Shown here: piece after piece, positions 43,362 to 53,600 of the stretch
How positions within the stretch are numbered: position 1 is the first letter of the stretch
Layout of the letters: each line of letters starts with the position of its first letter
Assembly (NCBI RefSeq): GCF_028369105.1
Contig: NZ_JAQNDO010000001.1
Coordinates: 10,324,501 to 10,388,500 of the forward strand
Length of the DNA: 64,000 nt
Direction: 5' to 3'
DNA from: Polyangium mundeleinium
GTDB taxonomy: Bacteria; Myxococcota_A; Polyangia; Polyangiales; Polyangiaceae
The notes under the pieces: model-generated
Databases searched by the model: none
What the model was told of the DNA's origin: nothing
What the model saw: the letters and a program-made list of their open reading frames with translations, nothing else
Position numbers and translations under genes: made by a program

Positions 43362-44192
43362 TTGGCTGCCCGTAGCAATCTCGCGACGCGCCTCCTCTCG
43401 GCGCTGGTCGGCATCCCTGCCATCCTTGCGCTGCTCTACCTCGGCCCTCCGTGGGGCTGGGCGCTCTTCCTCGCGGTCGCGCTCCTCGTCGGCGCGATCG
43501 AATTCTTCGGCATGACGCATCCGCTCGATGCCGTGTCGCGGTACCTCGGCATCGGCGTCACGCTCGGCGTGATGGCGGTGCTCTGGCTCTTCGGCACGGA
43601 CGCGCGCGTGCTCGTGACGCTCGTCTTCCTGCTGCCGACGATCGCGCTCTTCATCACGCTCGTGCGGCTCGGCTCGATCGAGACCGCGGCGCTGCGCGCG
43701 ACGGCGATGGGGTTCGGCCCGCTCTGGCTCGGGGGTGGGCTCGGCTCGCTCGCGATGCTCCGGCGCGATGCTGGCGATTCTGGACCGGGATTCGTGGTGC
43801 TCGCGCTCGCGCTCTCGTGGTTCAGCGACACCGGCGCGTACTTTGCGGGCCGGTTCCTGGGCAAACACAAGCTCTATGAGGCGGTCAGCCCCAAGAAGAC
43901 GATCGAGGGCGCGGTCGGCGGGCTCGTGGCGGCCGTCGTCGGGGCCCTCGCGGGGCACTATCTCTACTTGAAGAGTTTGCCTTTAAACCACGCGATCGTG
44001 CTCGGCCTCGTGGCGGGCGCGCTCGGCCAGGCGGGGGATCTCGCGGAGTCGATGATCAAGCGATCGGCCGGGGTCAAGGACTCGGGCGGCATCGTCCCCG
44101 GCCACGGCGGCATCCTCGATCGTGTCGATGCGTTGATGGTGACGGGGACGTTTACATACATCTACGTCCTCTTCTTCTGGCCTCGACCTTGA
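43362..44192 (+). CDS. cdsA: Phosphatidate cytidylyltransferase
   Basis: The roughly 276-residue integral membrane enzyme makes CDP-diacylglycerol from phosphatidic acid and CTP. It has about eight membrane segments. The C-terminal signature is SWFSDTGAYFAGRFLGKHKL, SPKKTIEGAVGG, and later SMIKRSAGVKDSGGIVPGHGGILDRVDAL. The start is a TTG in either case: TTG 43362 has AGGG seven bases before it, whereas TTG 43356 overlaps the uppS TGA. The next gene, gdhA, is 183 bp away and probably separately transcribed. Confidence 0.95.
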   Translation: MAARSNLATRLLSALVGIPAILALLYLGPPWGWALFLAVALLVGAIEFFGMTHPLDAVSRYLGIGVTLGVMAVLWLFGTDARVLVTLVFLLPTIALFITLVRLGSIETAALRATAMGFGPLWLGGGLGSLAMLRRDAGDSGPGFVVLALALSWFSDTGAYFAGRFLGKHKLYEAVSPKKTIEGAVGGLVAAVVGALAGHYLYLKSLPLNHAIVLGLVAGALGQAGDLAESMIKRSAGVKDSGGIVPGHGGILDRVDALMVTGTFTYIYVLFFWPRP

Positions 44193-44284
44193 TCGATCGA
44201 GTGACCACCCAATGACGCGCGCCGTCGCGCGGGCATGATGTTGCACCGCACAAATGGCAATTTTTTCGCAAAATGCTCGACGAC

Positions 44285-44308
44285 GCGCGTCATCGACGAA
44301 TGACGCGC
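44285..44308 (+). promoter_or_regulatory. Perfect 9-bp inverted repeat in the gdhA upstream region (candidate operator)
   Basis: GCGCGTCAT (44285-44293) and ATGACGCGC (44300-44308) form a perfect inverted repeat with a six-base spacer, 67 bp before the glutamate dehydrogenase start. A third copy, ATGACGCGC, occurs alone at 44212-44220. There is no T-tract, so it is unlikely to be a terminator for cdsA. Three copies of the same half-site in 100 bp suggest a regulator-binding region. Confidence 0.5.
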
Positions 44309-44375
44309 AGCGCGCGCGCGGGACCGCGAAACAAAAAATGGATTTGGGCTTTGGCACGGACTAGAACGGCCACCC

Positions 44376-45701
44376 ATGGATAACCAACAGACGGTGAGCA
44401 CAGCCGGGTCCTTGAGCGTGCCGCCCGCCTCTGTCGAGAAGCACCACAAGTACGAGTTCTTCAAGGTCGTACAGGGCTATCTGGACGAGGCCGCCCGCGT
44501 CATCGATTTGCCCGAGTACATCCAGACGATCCTCAGCCAGCCGAAGAACGAGATCATCATCAACTTCCCCGTGAAGATGGATGACGGCTCGATCCGGCTC
44601 TTCAAGGGCTACCGGGTCCAGCACAATAACCTGCTCGGCCCGTACAAGGGCGGCATTCGTTATCACGAGGGCGTCTCGCTCGACGACGTGAAGGCGCTCG
44701 CGGCGATGATGACCTGGAAGTGCGCGCTGATGAACCTGCCGCTCGGCGGCGGCAAGGGCGGCGTCAAGTTCGACCCGAACAAGGTCTCGCGCGACGAGCT
44801 CCAGCGGATCACGCGTCGGTTCTTCCACGCGCTCGGCTCGAACATCGGCCCGGATACGGACATCCCGGCGCCGGACGTCGGCACGGACGCGAAGGCCATG
44901 GCGTGGGCCATGGACACGTACATGAACACCGTCGGCAGCCTCTTCCGCCAGTCGGTCAAGGGCGTCGTGACGGGCAAGCCGGTCGCCGTCGGCGGCACGC
45001 TCGGGCGCGAGAAGGCCACGGGGCAGGGCGTCGTCTACTGCATCCAGGAGTGGGCGGAGGAGCGCGACTTCCAGCTCGGCGGCGCGACGCTCATCGTGCA
45101 GGGCTTCGGCAACGTCGGCTCGTTCACCTCGCTCATCCTGTCGCGGCTCGGCGCCTCGACGATCGCGGTCGGTGATCACACGGGTTACCTCTACAACCCC
45201 GAGGGCTTCAACCCCCACAAGCTCCAGGACTACGTCAAGAAGAACCGCTCGATCGCGGGGTATCCGGGCGGCAGGACCATCAGCCGCGAGGAGTTCTTCA
45301 AGATCAAGGCGGACATCTTCATTCCCGCCGCGCTGGAGAACCAGATCGGCATCGAGGAGGCGAAGTCGCTCCAGGTGCGGCTCGTGGCCGAGGGCGCGAA
45401 CGGCCCCTGCTCGCCCGAGGGCGAGCGGATCCTGATCGATCGCGGCATCGACATCCTGCCCGACGTGCTCGCGAACGCCGGCGGCGTGACCGTCAGCTAC
45501 TACGAGTGGGTGCAGAACAAGCGCTCCGAGCACTGGACGCTCGAAGAGGTCGACGAGCGCCTGGAGAAGGCAATGCAGCGCGCCTACCGCGAGGTCGTCG
45601 AGCTCGCGCGCCAGAAGAAGTGCTCGATGCGCGTCGCGGCCTATGCCGTCGCGCTCCAGCGCATTGCCGCGGCCTACGGCGAGCGCGACATCTTCCCCTG
45701 A
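44376..45701 (+). CDS. gdhA: Glu/Leu/Phe/Val dehydrogenase family, probable glutamate dehydrogenase
   Basis: The 441-residue enzyme interconverts glutamate and 2-oxoglutarate plus ammonia. The catalytic domain shows GYRVQHNNLLGPYKGGIRYH, then PLGGGKGGVKFDP with the active-site Lys, and DIPAPDVGTD. The nucleotide-binding domain has VQGFGNVGSFT. Length and lack of extra domains fit the hexameric class. Cofactor preference is not decided. The upstream 183 bp carry an inverted repeat and a third half-site; a strong intrinsic terminator follows. No canonical ribosome-binding site is seen before ATG 44376. Confidence 0.93.
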   Translation: MDNQQTVSTAGSLSVPPASVEKHHKYEFFKVVQGYLDEAARVIDLPEYIQTILSQPKNEIIINFPVKMDDGSIRLFKGYRVQHNNLLGPYKGGIRYHEGVSLDDVKALAAMMTWKCALMNLPLGGGKGGVKFDPNKVSRDELQRITRRFFHALGSNIGPDTDIPAPDVGTDAKAMAWAMDTYMNTVGSLFRQSVKGVVTGKPVAVGGTLGREKATGQGVVYCIQEWAEERDFQLGGATLIVQGFGNVGSFTSLILSRLGASTIAVGDHTGYLYNPEGFNPHKLQDYVKKNRSIAGYPGGRTISREEFFKIKADIFIPAALENQIGIEEAKSLQVRLVAEGANGPCSPEGERILIDRGIDILPDVLANAGGVTVSYYEWVQNKRSEHWTLEEVDERLEKAMQRAYREVVELARQKKCSMRVAAYAVALQRIAAAYGERDIFP

Positions 45702-45731
45702 TCCCATCCCGAGAAGGGCCGGCGCGTCTTT

Positions 45732-45768
45732 GCGGCGCGCGGATCTCGATCCGCGCGCCGCTTTTTTT
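45732..45768 (+). terminator. Strong intrinsic terminator after gdhA
   Basis: A perfect 14-bp stem (45732-45745 with 45748-45761, two-base loop at the centre of a palindrome) rich in GC is followed at once by seven T residues (45762-45768). It lies 31 bp after the gdhA stop and before the convergent ygfZ stop. The T-tract serves the plus strand only. Confidence 0.93.
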
Positions 45769-45778
45769 GGCGGATCGC

Positions 45779-46702
45779 TCAGGAAACGACGGCCGGCCGC
45801 CCCGACACCGAGATCGCCGTGCCTTTCGTCGCGTGCTTGTACTTCACGTACCCGAGCGCGAGGACACGACCCGCCTCGGGCCCCTTCGCCACGCTCGTCA
45901 CGGCCCCGATCACCTTGCCGGTGGCATCCGTGATCTCCGCGGACGCAGCCACCTCGGCGTCGCCCTCGATCGAGATCGGCACGAGCTTCTTCTTCACGTG
46001 CCCGCGCATCTGCAGCATGAAAACGGCTTCCTGCCCGAGGTAGCAGCCCTTCTGGAACGAGACCGCGAGCGGCTCCAGCGAGGCCTCCTGCGGGTAGTTC
46101 TCCTCGGAAAAATCCTTGCCCCAGCGCCCGAGGCCGATCTCCACGCGGAGCGCCTCCCACGCCGCTTCCTCCACGAGCCGCGCGGGCGCCGATCCTTTGC
46201 GCTCCAAGCGTTCGAGCGCGACATCCACCGTGGCCGGCTCGAACGCGAAGAGCGCCCCGCCTTTGCCCGACGTGTCCGCGGAAGCCGCGGCGATCGCGCC
46301 GTAGGCGCGCGCGAGCGAGGCGAGATCCTTCGCCCCGGGGCCATGCGCGACGGCCCAGGCGACCTTCGCGCTTTCGTCTTCGAGCTCGACGTCCTCCATG
46401 ATCACGTAGTGATCGAAGTGCTCCACGAGCAGCGCGATCCGATCCCGCGGCGCGCCCACGAGGATGCGGTCGTCGTCGATCAGGATCCGCAGCTCCGCGA
46501 GGATCTTCCCGGTCTTGGCGACGGCGAACCCGTAGGCGCCCTGACCCGCCTTCAGCGGCGCGAGGTCGCAGGTGATCATGCCGTTCAGCCAGGTTTGCCG
46601 GTCCTTGCCGCGAATCGAGAGCGTCCCGAGCTCGGGGGCACGAAGGAGGAGCGCGCCTTCGGCGAGGGCGCGGCGCAGGGGGGCGATGTCGGTTTCGCTC
46701 AT
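45779..46702 (-). CDS. ygfZ: YgfZ/GcvT-type folate-binding Fe-S maintenance protein
   Basis: The 307-residue protein belongs to the YgfZ group, tetrahydrofolate-binding relatives of GcvT that help keep Fe-S enzymes active. The signature is FQKGCYLGQEAVFMLQMRG, with the K-G-C-Y-x-G-Q-E motif. Other group features are RGKDRQTWLNGMITCDL near the start and ALGYVKYK near the end. ATG 46702 fits the usual N-terminus. It converges with gdhA across the terminator. Confidence 0.93.
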   Translation of the reverse strand: MSETDIAPLRRALAEGALLLRAPELGTLSIRGKDRQTWLNGMITCDLAPLKAGQGAYGFAVAKTGKILAELRILIDDDRILVGAPRDRIALLVEHFDHYVIMEDVELEDESAKVAWAVAHGPGAKDLASLARAYGAIAAASADTSGKGGALFAFEPATVDVALERLERKGSAPARLVEEAAWEALRVEIGLGRWGKDFSEENYPQEASLEPLAVSFQKGCYLGQEAVFMLQMRGHVKKKLVPISIEGDAEVAASAEITDATGKVIGAVTSVAKGPEAGRVLALGYVKYKHATKGTAISVSGRPAVVS

Positions 46703-46815
46703 GGGGCTCAGAGGAACATGGGGGTTCGGACGGGAGCGGGGCAAGGCCTCGGGGGCTCTCTGGGCTAGAGCGAGCCAGCGGCCGCGATCGTCTGCCCCAT
46801 CGTGACGCGTGCCGC

Positions 46816-47565
46816 TCAGCTCTGCTTGGGCTCCGCGTCCTTTTTTTCCTTCGCCGCCTTCGCCGCGCGATTCGCGTCCTCGCGCCGTTGCTCCAGCTCG
46901 TCGAGGTAACCGAAGATCTGCGCGTCCAGATCCCGCGGTAGATCGGGCAACGTCTCCACGTCGTCCGCGATGGCACTCCGCACGCGGTTGAGCAATGCAA
47001 CGGTCTCCGACCGAAGCTTCGCGGCGTGCTTGCGCCCATCCGTCGTGGCGTCGGCCCGCTTGCTGAGGAGCGACGAGAGGTGTTCGCCTGCGGCGACGTA
47101 GGCGGTGGCCCAATCGTGGAGCGTGCCGCCCTTGGCTATAGGGAAGAGCTTCAGATCGGCTTCGAGCTCGATCAATTTATTCTTGCGCTGGACCGCGGCG
47201 GCGGCCTCGTCGGCATAGCTGTCGCGGAGCGACTCGAGCTCGGGAATGAACGCGGCGCGAATGCGCTTGGCCGCGACCACGAGAGCCGGATCCACGCCGG
47301 GCAGACGGAGATAGACCTCGGTCGTGAAGTAAATGGCGGCGCCGAAGCCATCGTGCTCCCTGTCGGTATCGTCGAGCTCCTCGGCGAGCGGACGCCCCCC
47401 AGTCAGGGCGGGCGGGAGATCATCGACGAGCTTCTTCTTGAGGGTAAGGGAGGAGGCGTAGCTCTTGCCAAGAGGCGAGAGGGTGAGCGCCGGGAGACGC
47501 TGGGTGAGGAGGTCGTCGAGGCCGAGCTTCAGGTCCGGAAGGTTGAGAAGACGGAGACGTCGCAT
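46816..47565 (-). CDS. Hypothetical helical cytosolic protein
   Basis: I do not recognise this 249-residue protein. It begins MRRLRLLNLPDLKLGLDDLL. It is mainly helical and ends with a Lys/Ala/Glu-rich stretch (QRREDANRAAKAAKEKKDAE). There is no signal or membrane segment. ATG 47565 lies about three bases after the expected transcription start of a candidate promoter (47575-47604), so it may be leaderless. It lies upstream of ygfZ on the same strand with a 113-bp gap, and divergent to the RHS gene. Confidence 0.7.
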   Translation of the reverse strand: MRRLRLLNLPDLKLGLDDLLTQRLPALTLSPLGKSYASSLTLKKKLVDDLPPALTGGRPLAEELDDTDREHDGFGAAIYFTTEVYLRLPGVDPALVVAAKRIRAAFIPELESLRDSYADEAAAAVQRKNKLIELEADLKLFPIAKGGTLHDWATAYVAAGEHLSSLLSKRADATTDGRKHAAKLRSETVALLNRVRSAIADDVETLPDLPRDLDAQIFGYLDELEQRREDANRAAKAAKEKKDAEPKQS

Positions 47566-47574
47566 ACCAAGCGG

Positions 47575-47604
47575 AGCGTACGACGCCCCTGTCTGGCCTG
47601 GCAA
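47575..47604 (-). promoter_or_regulatory. Candidate near-leaderless promoter of the 46816-47565 gene
   Basis: On the minus strand TTGCCA (47604-47599) and TACGCT (47580-47575) are 18 bases apart, with the ATG nine bases beyond. It resembles the other near-leaderless arrangements at 4478, 28465 and 30614. Confidence 0.3.
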
Positions 47605-47654
47605 GCGGGAACACGTGGCAACGGCACATCGAAGCATCCAGTCCGTAGAGAAGT

Positions 47655-50600
47655 GTGTCGTATTTCGATCAGGTGCTTGACGGTGACGTGAACCGTCTGG
47701 TAGCTGCCGCCCCCATGTGGTCCAGCTTGGTTGCCAGGAAGCGCGTCGCTACCTACGCTCCGGTCAAGGAATCCGTCCGCCGCCCGGCATTTCACGCCCT
47801 GATCCCGCTCCTCCTCTTCATTATCTGCGTCCTCGCAGGAGGTGCTTGCTCGGATCTGCCGAGAACCGAGATAGGCGAGGCGAAGCAGGCCGTAGATGGC
47901 GAAAACCCGCCCGGCGAAGAACCTGGACCGTCACAGGATCCCACATGTCCGCCTGCGCCAAGTGATGTCGCCTCTTCATTCCCGCCGGACCTGAGCGGTT
48001 CGGAGACGACACCTGCTGGCACCATGCCAGGATCATTCTCCGTCACCCCCACGGGCGAGGCGCACTACACCATGCCGCTCGTCGTTCCGCCGGGGCGTGC
48101 AGGTTTGCAGCCCAAGCATTCAATCGCTTATGACAGCTCGGCCGGCGATGGCCCGCTGGGTGTGGGCTTCTCGCTCACGGGCTTCTCCGTCATCACGCGC
48201 TGCCCGCAAACCGTGGCGCAGGACGGGGCAATTCGACCGGTCATGTACGACACGGACGACGCGCTTTGCCTCGATGGAAGGCGCCTCGTCCTCGTCGGCC
48301 AATCGGCTGGCGTTCACGAGTTCCGGACCCTGCCCGACTCCTTCGTCAAGGTCCTCGCCTATTTCCCCAGCGGCTGGGATGAGACACTCGGTCCCCAGAC
48401 CTTCCGTGTCTTCACCAAGGAGGGGCTGACCCTCGAATACGGAGGGACCGCGGAGAACGGGCGCGCCGTCATTCCCGATGGCACCGTCCGTGCCTGGTGG
48501 ATGACGAAGACCACCGATCGGAGCGGGAATTTCATCGAGTACGAGTATCTGCCGCGGAACGAGTCTGCGGGCAGCCAACGCTACACGGCCGAGCTCGTTC
48601 CGAAGGAGATTCGGTATACCGGCCATTCTCCCTCGAACACGCCTCCGTCGCGAGCCATCATCTTCGACTACGTCGATAAGCCTGCGACCGCGACAAGGAC
48701 GTTCTTTACACGCGGCATCGTGCTGAAAAGCGCGTTCCTTTTGTGGGGCATCCGGACTCTTGGTCCCGGAAATCAGCCAGCGCGCTGGTACCACCTGGAA
48801 TACGAGACGAGCACGAACACGGGCCGCAAGCGTCTTTCGAGTGTGGAAGAGTGCACAGCGGACATGCTTCCGGTCTGCAAGCCCGAGACGAAGTTCACCT
48901 GGAGCGCGCCGCCCCGCGGCTTTCAGACGCCTTCCACTTCCACGCAAATCGAGACGCCGGAATCGCCGTTCGGCTCGGTCATGCCGATGGACGTGACCGG
49001 GGATGGTCTCGATGACCTCGTGCTCGTTGATGCGCCCGAGGTGGGCGGTGCGCAGCCACGCTCAAATTTCATGGTCGCGGCGAACCTCGGCCCCACGGCC
49101 ACGCAACCGTTCGATACGCTCACGCTCGGCGCGCAGCGCGCGAGGCCTCCCAACGCCCCCGAAGATAAACCCCTCCAGCCGGAGCTCGGGACGCCGCTCG
49201 ATTACAATCACGATGGGCGCATGGACATCTTCCTCCATGATCCCTACGCCTCTCGTACGACCTGGCACGTCCTGCTGACGCAACCGAATGGCACGTTCGT
49301 GGACGTGGATACAAGCATCGCGCGACATTACGGGCTCTGGGTGAACTCCCCCCAAGGCCACGGCTCGGCGCATCTCGCCGACGTGAACGGCGACGGGATG
49401 CCCGATCTGATCAATTGCATTGAAGAGATACCTTTACTAAAAAACAAGTGGGCACTCCATCTATGGACTGCTGACGGCCCTGGGTTCTCGACGGCACCCA
49501 TTCAGCTACCGCTCGATGTCCACCCCTGCAATCGGGAGCTCTACCCGGTGGACGTGGACGCAGATGGTCGTGCCGAACTTGTTGTGCGGGATCACTTTCT
49601 CGATATGAACGGGTTCCCACACTACACAAATAAGTACATTGCCCTCGGCTACCGCGCGCCATCGAGCCCTCTCGAAGAGATCACGCTTGAGCTCGTTGCC
49701 TCACCGGGTGGAGTCTACTGGCTGGATGTAAACGGCGACGGTCTGCCAGACGCCATCGAGACGGGCTGGAACGACCGGCAGCTCCGAACGTTTCTGAATA
49801 CGGGGAATGGGTTCAGCGGATCCATCGATACCTTGACGCCTCCCGTACTCGACGCGGACGAGCACGCGAAACTCGGCGCGCCGATCGATTGGGATGGTGA
49901 TGGGATGCAGGATTTGCTCCTGCCGATGAAGCTCGCCGCGGGCAACCTGCCCTCCTGGGTGGTTCTCCGGTCTCTCGGCGACGGACAGTTCGAGATCGAG
50001 GACACGACCATCCCCTTCGATGCGGCCATGACGCAGGCTGGCATCACCATCGCTGATCCGCGCGGCCCACGTGTCATCGACGCCGACGGAGACGGCGCGC
50101 ACGATGTACTCCTGCCGCACAACGGATTCTTCCACGTCCACCGCAACCTTGCGTCGCAACCTGACACGCTCCTCGCCGTGCGCGACGGCATGAATCCGCT
50201 CAAGGAAGGTCATGCTGGCTCGCTGCCCAATGTCTCGATTCAGTACACGACGCTAATCGACACGAGCATCACCGAGGACGCACCGCCCGGACTGCAAGAC
50301 AGGCACACCTATGTATCGCGTTACGATACGGCGAATGGGTGCGCATATCCAATGCGCTGCATTGTCGGACCGCGGCGCGTGGTCTCCTCCTACGCCGTGT
50401 TCACGGGCGCAGAAAAACCACGCCATTTCCGTGTTCGTTATCGCGACGGCCGCTGGCATCGGCTCGGCCGCGGCTTCCTGGGGTTCGGTGAGCGCATCCT
50501 CGACGACCTCGACAAGGGCGGCGGGACGATCGAGGTCTACGACAATGTCACCTTCGACCCGACCCTGAATGTATATCCATTCGCGGGGCGGCCGGTGCGC

Positions 50601-53600
50601 CTCCTGCGCTGGAACCTCCCCTGGCCAGCGCCCATCACGCAGCCGATCGAGCTCGGGTTCACCTCGATCATGTACCAGGTGGTCCCGACCTCGGGAGGCT
50701 CGAGCTACTTCACGATTCCCGTCTACCGGAGGGAGCGCCGCGAGGAGGACATCTATCATAATCCGATTGCGTTCTTCGATGGCGTCGAGCCATTCGTGCG
50801 TGATGCATATTCTGGCTACACCTCGGCTACGCGTCTGAGCGAGTCGATCCACGTACTTGCGGACTACGACCTGCTCGGAAACGCGCTCGAGGAGACAACC
50901 TTCATCGGTAGAGACCTCCCGTTCCTGAATCCCGCTGCGGGTGCAGACACGATCGAACGCGTCGCCCGTACGTTCAGCAACGACACGGCCAACTGGCAAA
51001 TTGGGCTCCTCGAGGCCCAGGAGCATTGCAGCACGGTGGGCAGCCAAACGGCGTGCCGAAACATGACCCGCACCTACGATACGTCCGGGCGAACCAAGAC
51101 CGTTGCGTGGGGCACGCCGGGCGATCCGGAGACGCAGGTCTCGGTATTGTTCTCCCGCGATGGTTTCGGCAACATCACCAAGACGGTCGCTCTGGATGCG
51201 TTCGAGGGGCGGCGCGCGACGTGCACCTCCTATGAGGCGGAGGGCGTCTTCCCTTATGCACAGCGCAATGCCGAAGGGCACCTCACGCTGACGAAATTCG
51301 ACCCACGACACGGCGGACTCCTGGCAACGATCGATCCTGATGCGTTGACGACGCAGTGGGCGTACGACGGACTCGGTCGCACGAAACGCGAGCTGCGGCC
51401 CGACGGTACGCAGACGACGGTCGGGCTGGCGAGGCTCGGCTCTGGCAACGCCGGTGATCCCTGGACCATCCAGGCCACGACGACAGCCACGGGGGCAGGT
51501 ACCGAGGTGACCGAAGTCGACCCGCTCGGTCGCGTCCTACGCACGTTGTCACCCGGCGTGGCGACGGCGACCACGCCCTCGCCGCCGCGAATCCTGCGAG
51601 AGATCCTCTACGACGAATACGGCGAGCATGTGGCTCGGCGCCTGGTACCGATCGCGGAGAACGCGCCGCAAAATCAGCGACGTTACGAATCGTTCTACCG
51701 CGACGCGCTCGGACGCATCACGAATCACGTTTCGCCCTGGGACGGCTCTACGACGTACACCTACGAAGGGGAGACCGTCCGCATCGAAGATCCTCGCTCC
51801 CACGAGACCGTCACGACCCTCGATTCGCTCGGCAGACCAGCGACGATCACGGACGCGCACGGGATGGACACGACCTACACGTACGGGCCCTTTGGCGTGT
51901 TGTGGCGCGTCAAGGATCCGGGCGAGGCGGAGACGGTCACCGAGCACGATGCCTACGGCCGAGTGCGCGTCGCGAATGATCCCGATCGGGGCGTGACCGA
52001 ACTGCATTACTCCGGTTTTGGCGACCTGCGGTGGAGCCAGGACGCTCTCGGCAGAAAAATGACCTTGTCGCGCGATCGGCTCGGTCGCGTGAAGCAGCGC
52101 AGTGACACCAACACGACGACCCCCGGCACGCCGGTTGAGAACACGTATTGGGTGTGGGACACGGCACAAGGGAAGGGGGTCGGGAAGATCGCCAGTGTGA
52201 CGAGTCCTGCGGGGCACATCGAGCGATTCCGCTACGACGCGCTCGGTCGGGTCGCAAACATGGGGCTCGCAATCGACAACGAGGCATTCGATGTAAGCTT
52301 TGCCTACGATCCGCAATATGGAAGGCTTGCGACGACCACCACGCAGGCCCCGGGTGAGGCCCCGTTCGTCGTCGCTCGCGACTACGATGCCGCTGGACAT
52401 CTCCTTGCAGTGCGAGATCCCGCAACCCCTGCCGCGGATGCGTACTGGACCCTGACGGCAACGGACGGCGCTGGCCGGATCACGGGCGAGAAGTTCGGCA
52501 ACGACGCCACCACAACCCGTACCTACTTCGCGGACAAGAATCGTGTCGAGAGCATTTTCACGCAAAGCGGCACGACGACGCTGCAACATCTCTGGTACAC
52601 TTACGATGACAAGCTGAACCTGGAGACGCGAAGCGACTACGTCCAGATACCGTCGAAGACGGAGACATTCTCGTATGACGCACTCGATAGGCTCGAGTGC
52701 GCGAGCTTCGATGCCCTCGGTGACCCGTGCCAGCGCAAGTGGGAGTACCTGGACAACGGCAACCTCCTCGTGGCACCGGGGCTGGGGCAGTACGAGTACA
52801 TGTCGCGCCCCCATGTCGTTGATAAGGTAGGCGCTGCGCAGTTCTACCATGACGCGGTGGGGAACCAGATCGGACGCCCCGGCGCGACGATCGAGTACAC
52901 GCCCTTCGATCAGCCCAAACGCTTCACGCTGGCCGGCGGAGCAGTCACGCTCGATTATAGCGGAGACGGGGCGCGGATCCGGAAGACGACGCCCACGACC
53001 GTGACCGTGTACCTGGGCGGCCTGTACGAGCGCGTGACACACCTCGACAGCCAGCTCGTCGAGCACAGGTACTACATCTCGTCGAGCGAGCGTCCCGTGG
53101 CGGTGGTCACGCGCTCGGCGGGATCGACGAGCACCCTGTACCTGCATGTCGACAACCTCGGCTCCATCGATGTCGTCACGAACGGCGCGGGCAGCCAGCA
53201 CGAGCGACGCAGCTACGATCCGTTTGGAGCGCGAAGGAACCCCGCGTGGGGAGCCTCTGGTCCGTGGTCCCCCTCGGCGAGCACGACGATCGGCTTCACG
53301 GGGCACGAGGCCGACGACGAGCTGGGGCTCGTCCACATGCGCGGACGCGTCTACGATCCGACGTTCGGGCGGTTCTTGACGATGGATCCCATCGTATCGC
53401 GTCCACTCGATGGACAGAACTGGAACCCGTATGCATACGTGTTGAACAACCCGCTCGCATATGTGGATCCGTCCGGTTTCGAGCAGACAACGCCGGGGCA
53501 GCCACTCCCCGAACCGTTTTCGCCGGAGGAAATCCTCGTCATTGGCGAAGCCCCTCCCGTCGCGCCCAAGCCGGTTTCGAACGATGACGGTTGGGAACTC

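Noticed and set aside
44340..44365. Sigma-54 promoter before gdhA (TGGCACG-like box)
   Set aside because: The -24-like TGGCAC is present but the required TTGC at the proper spacing is missing.
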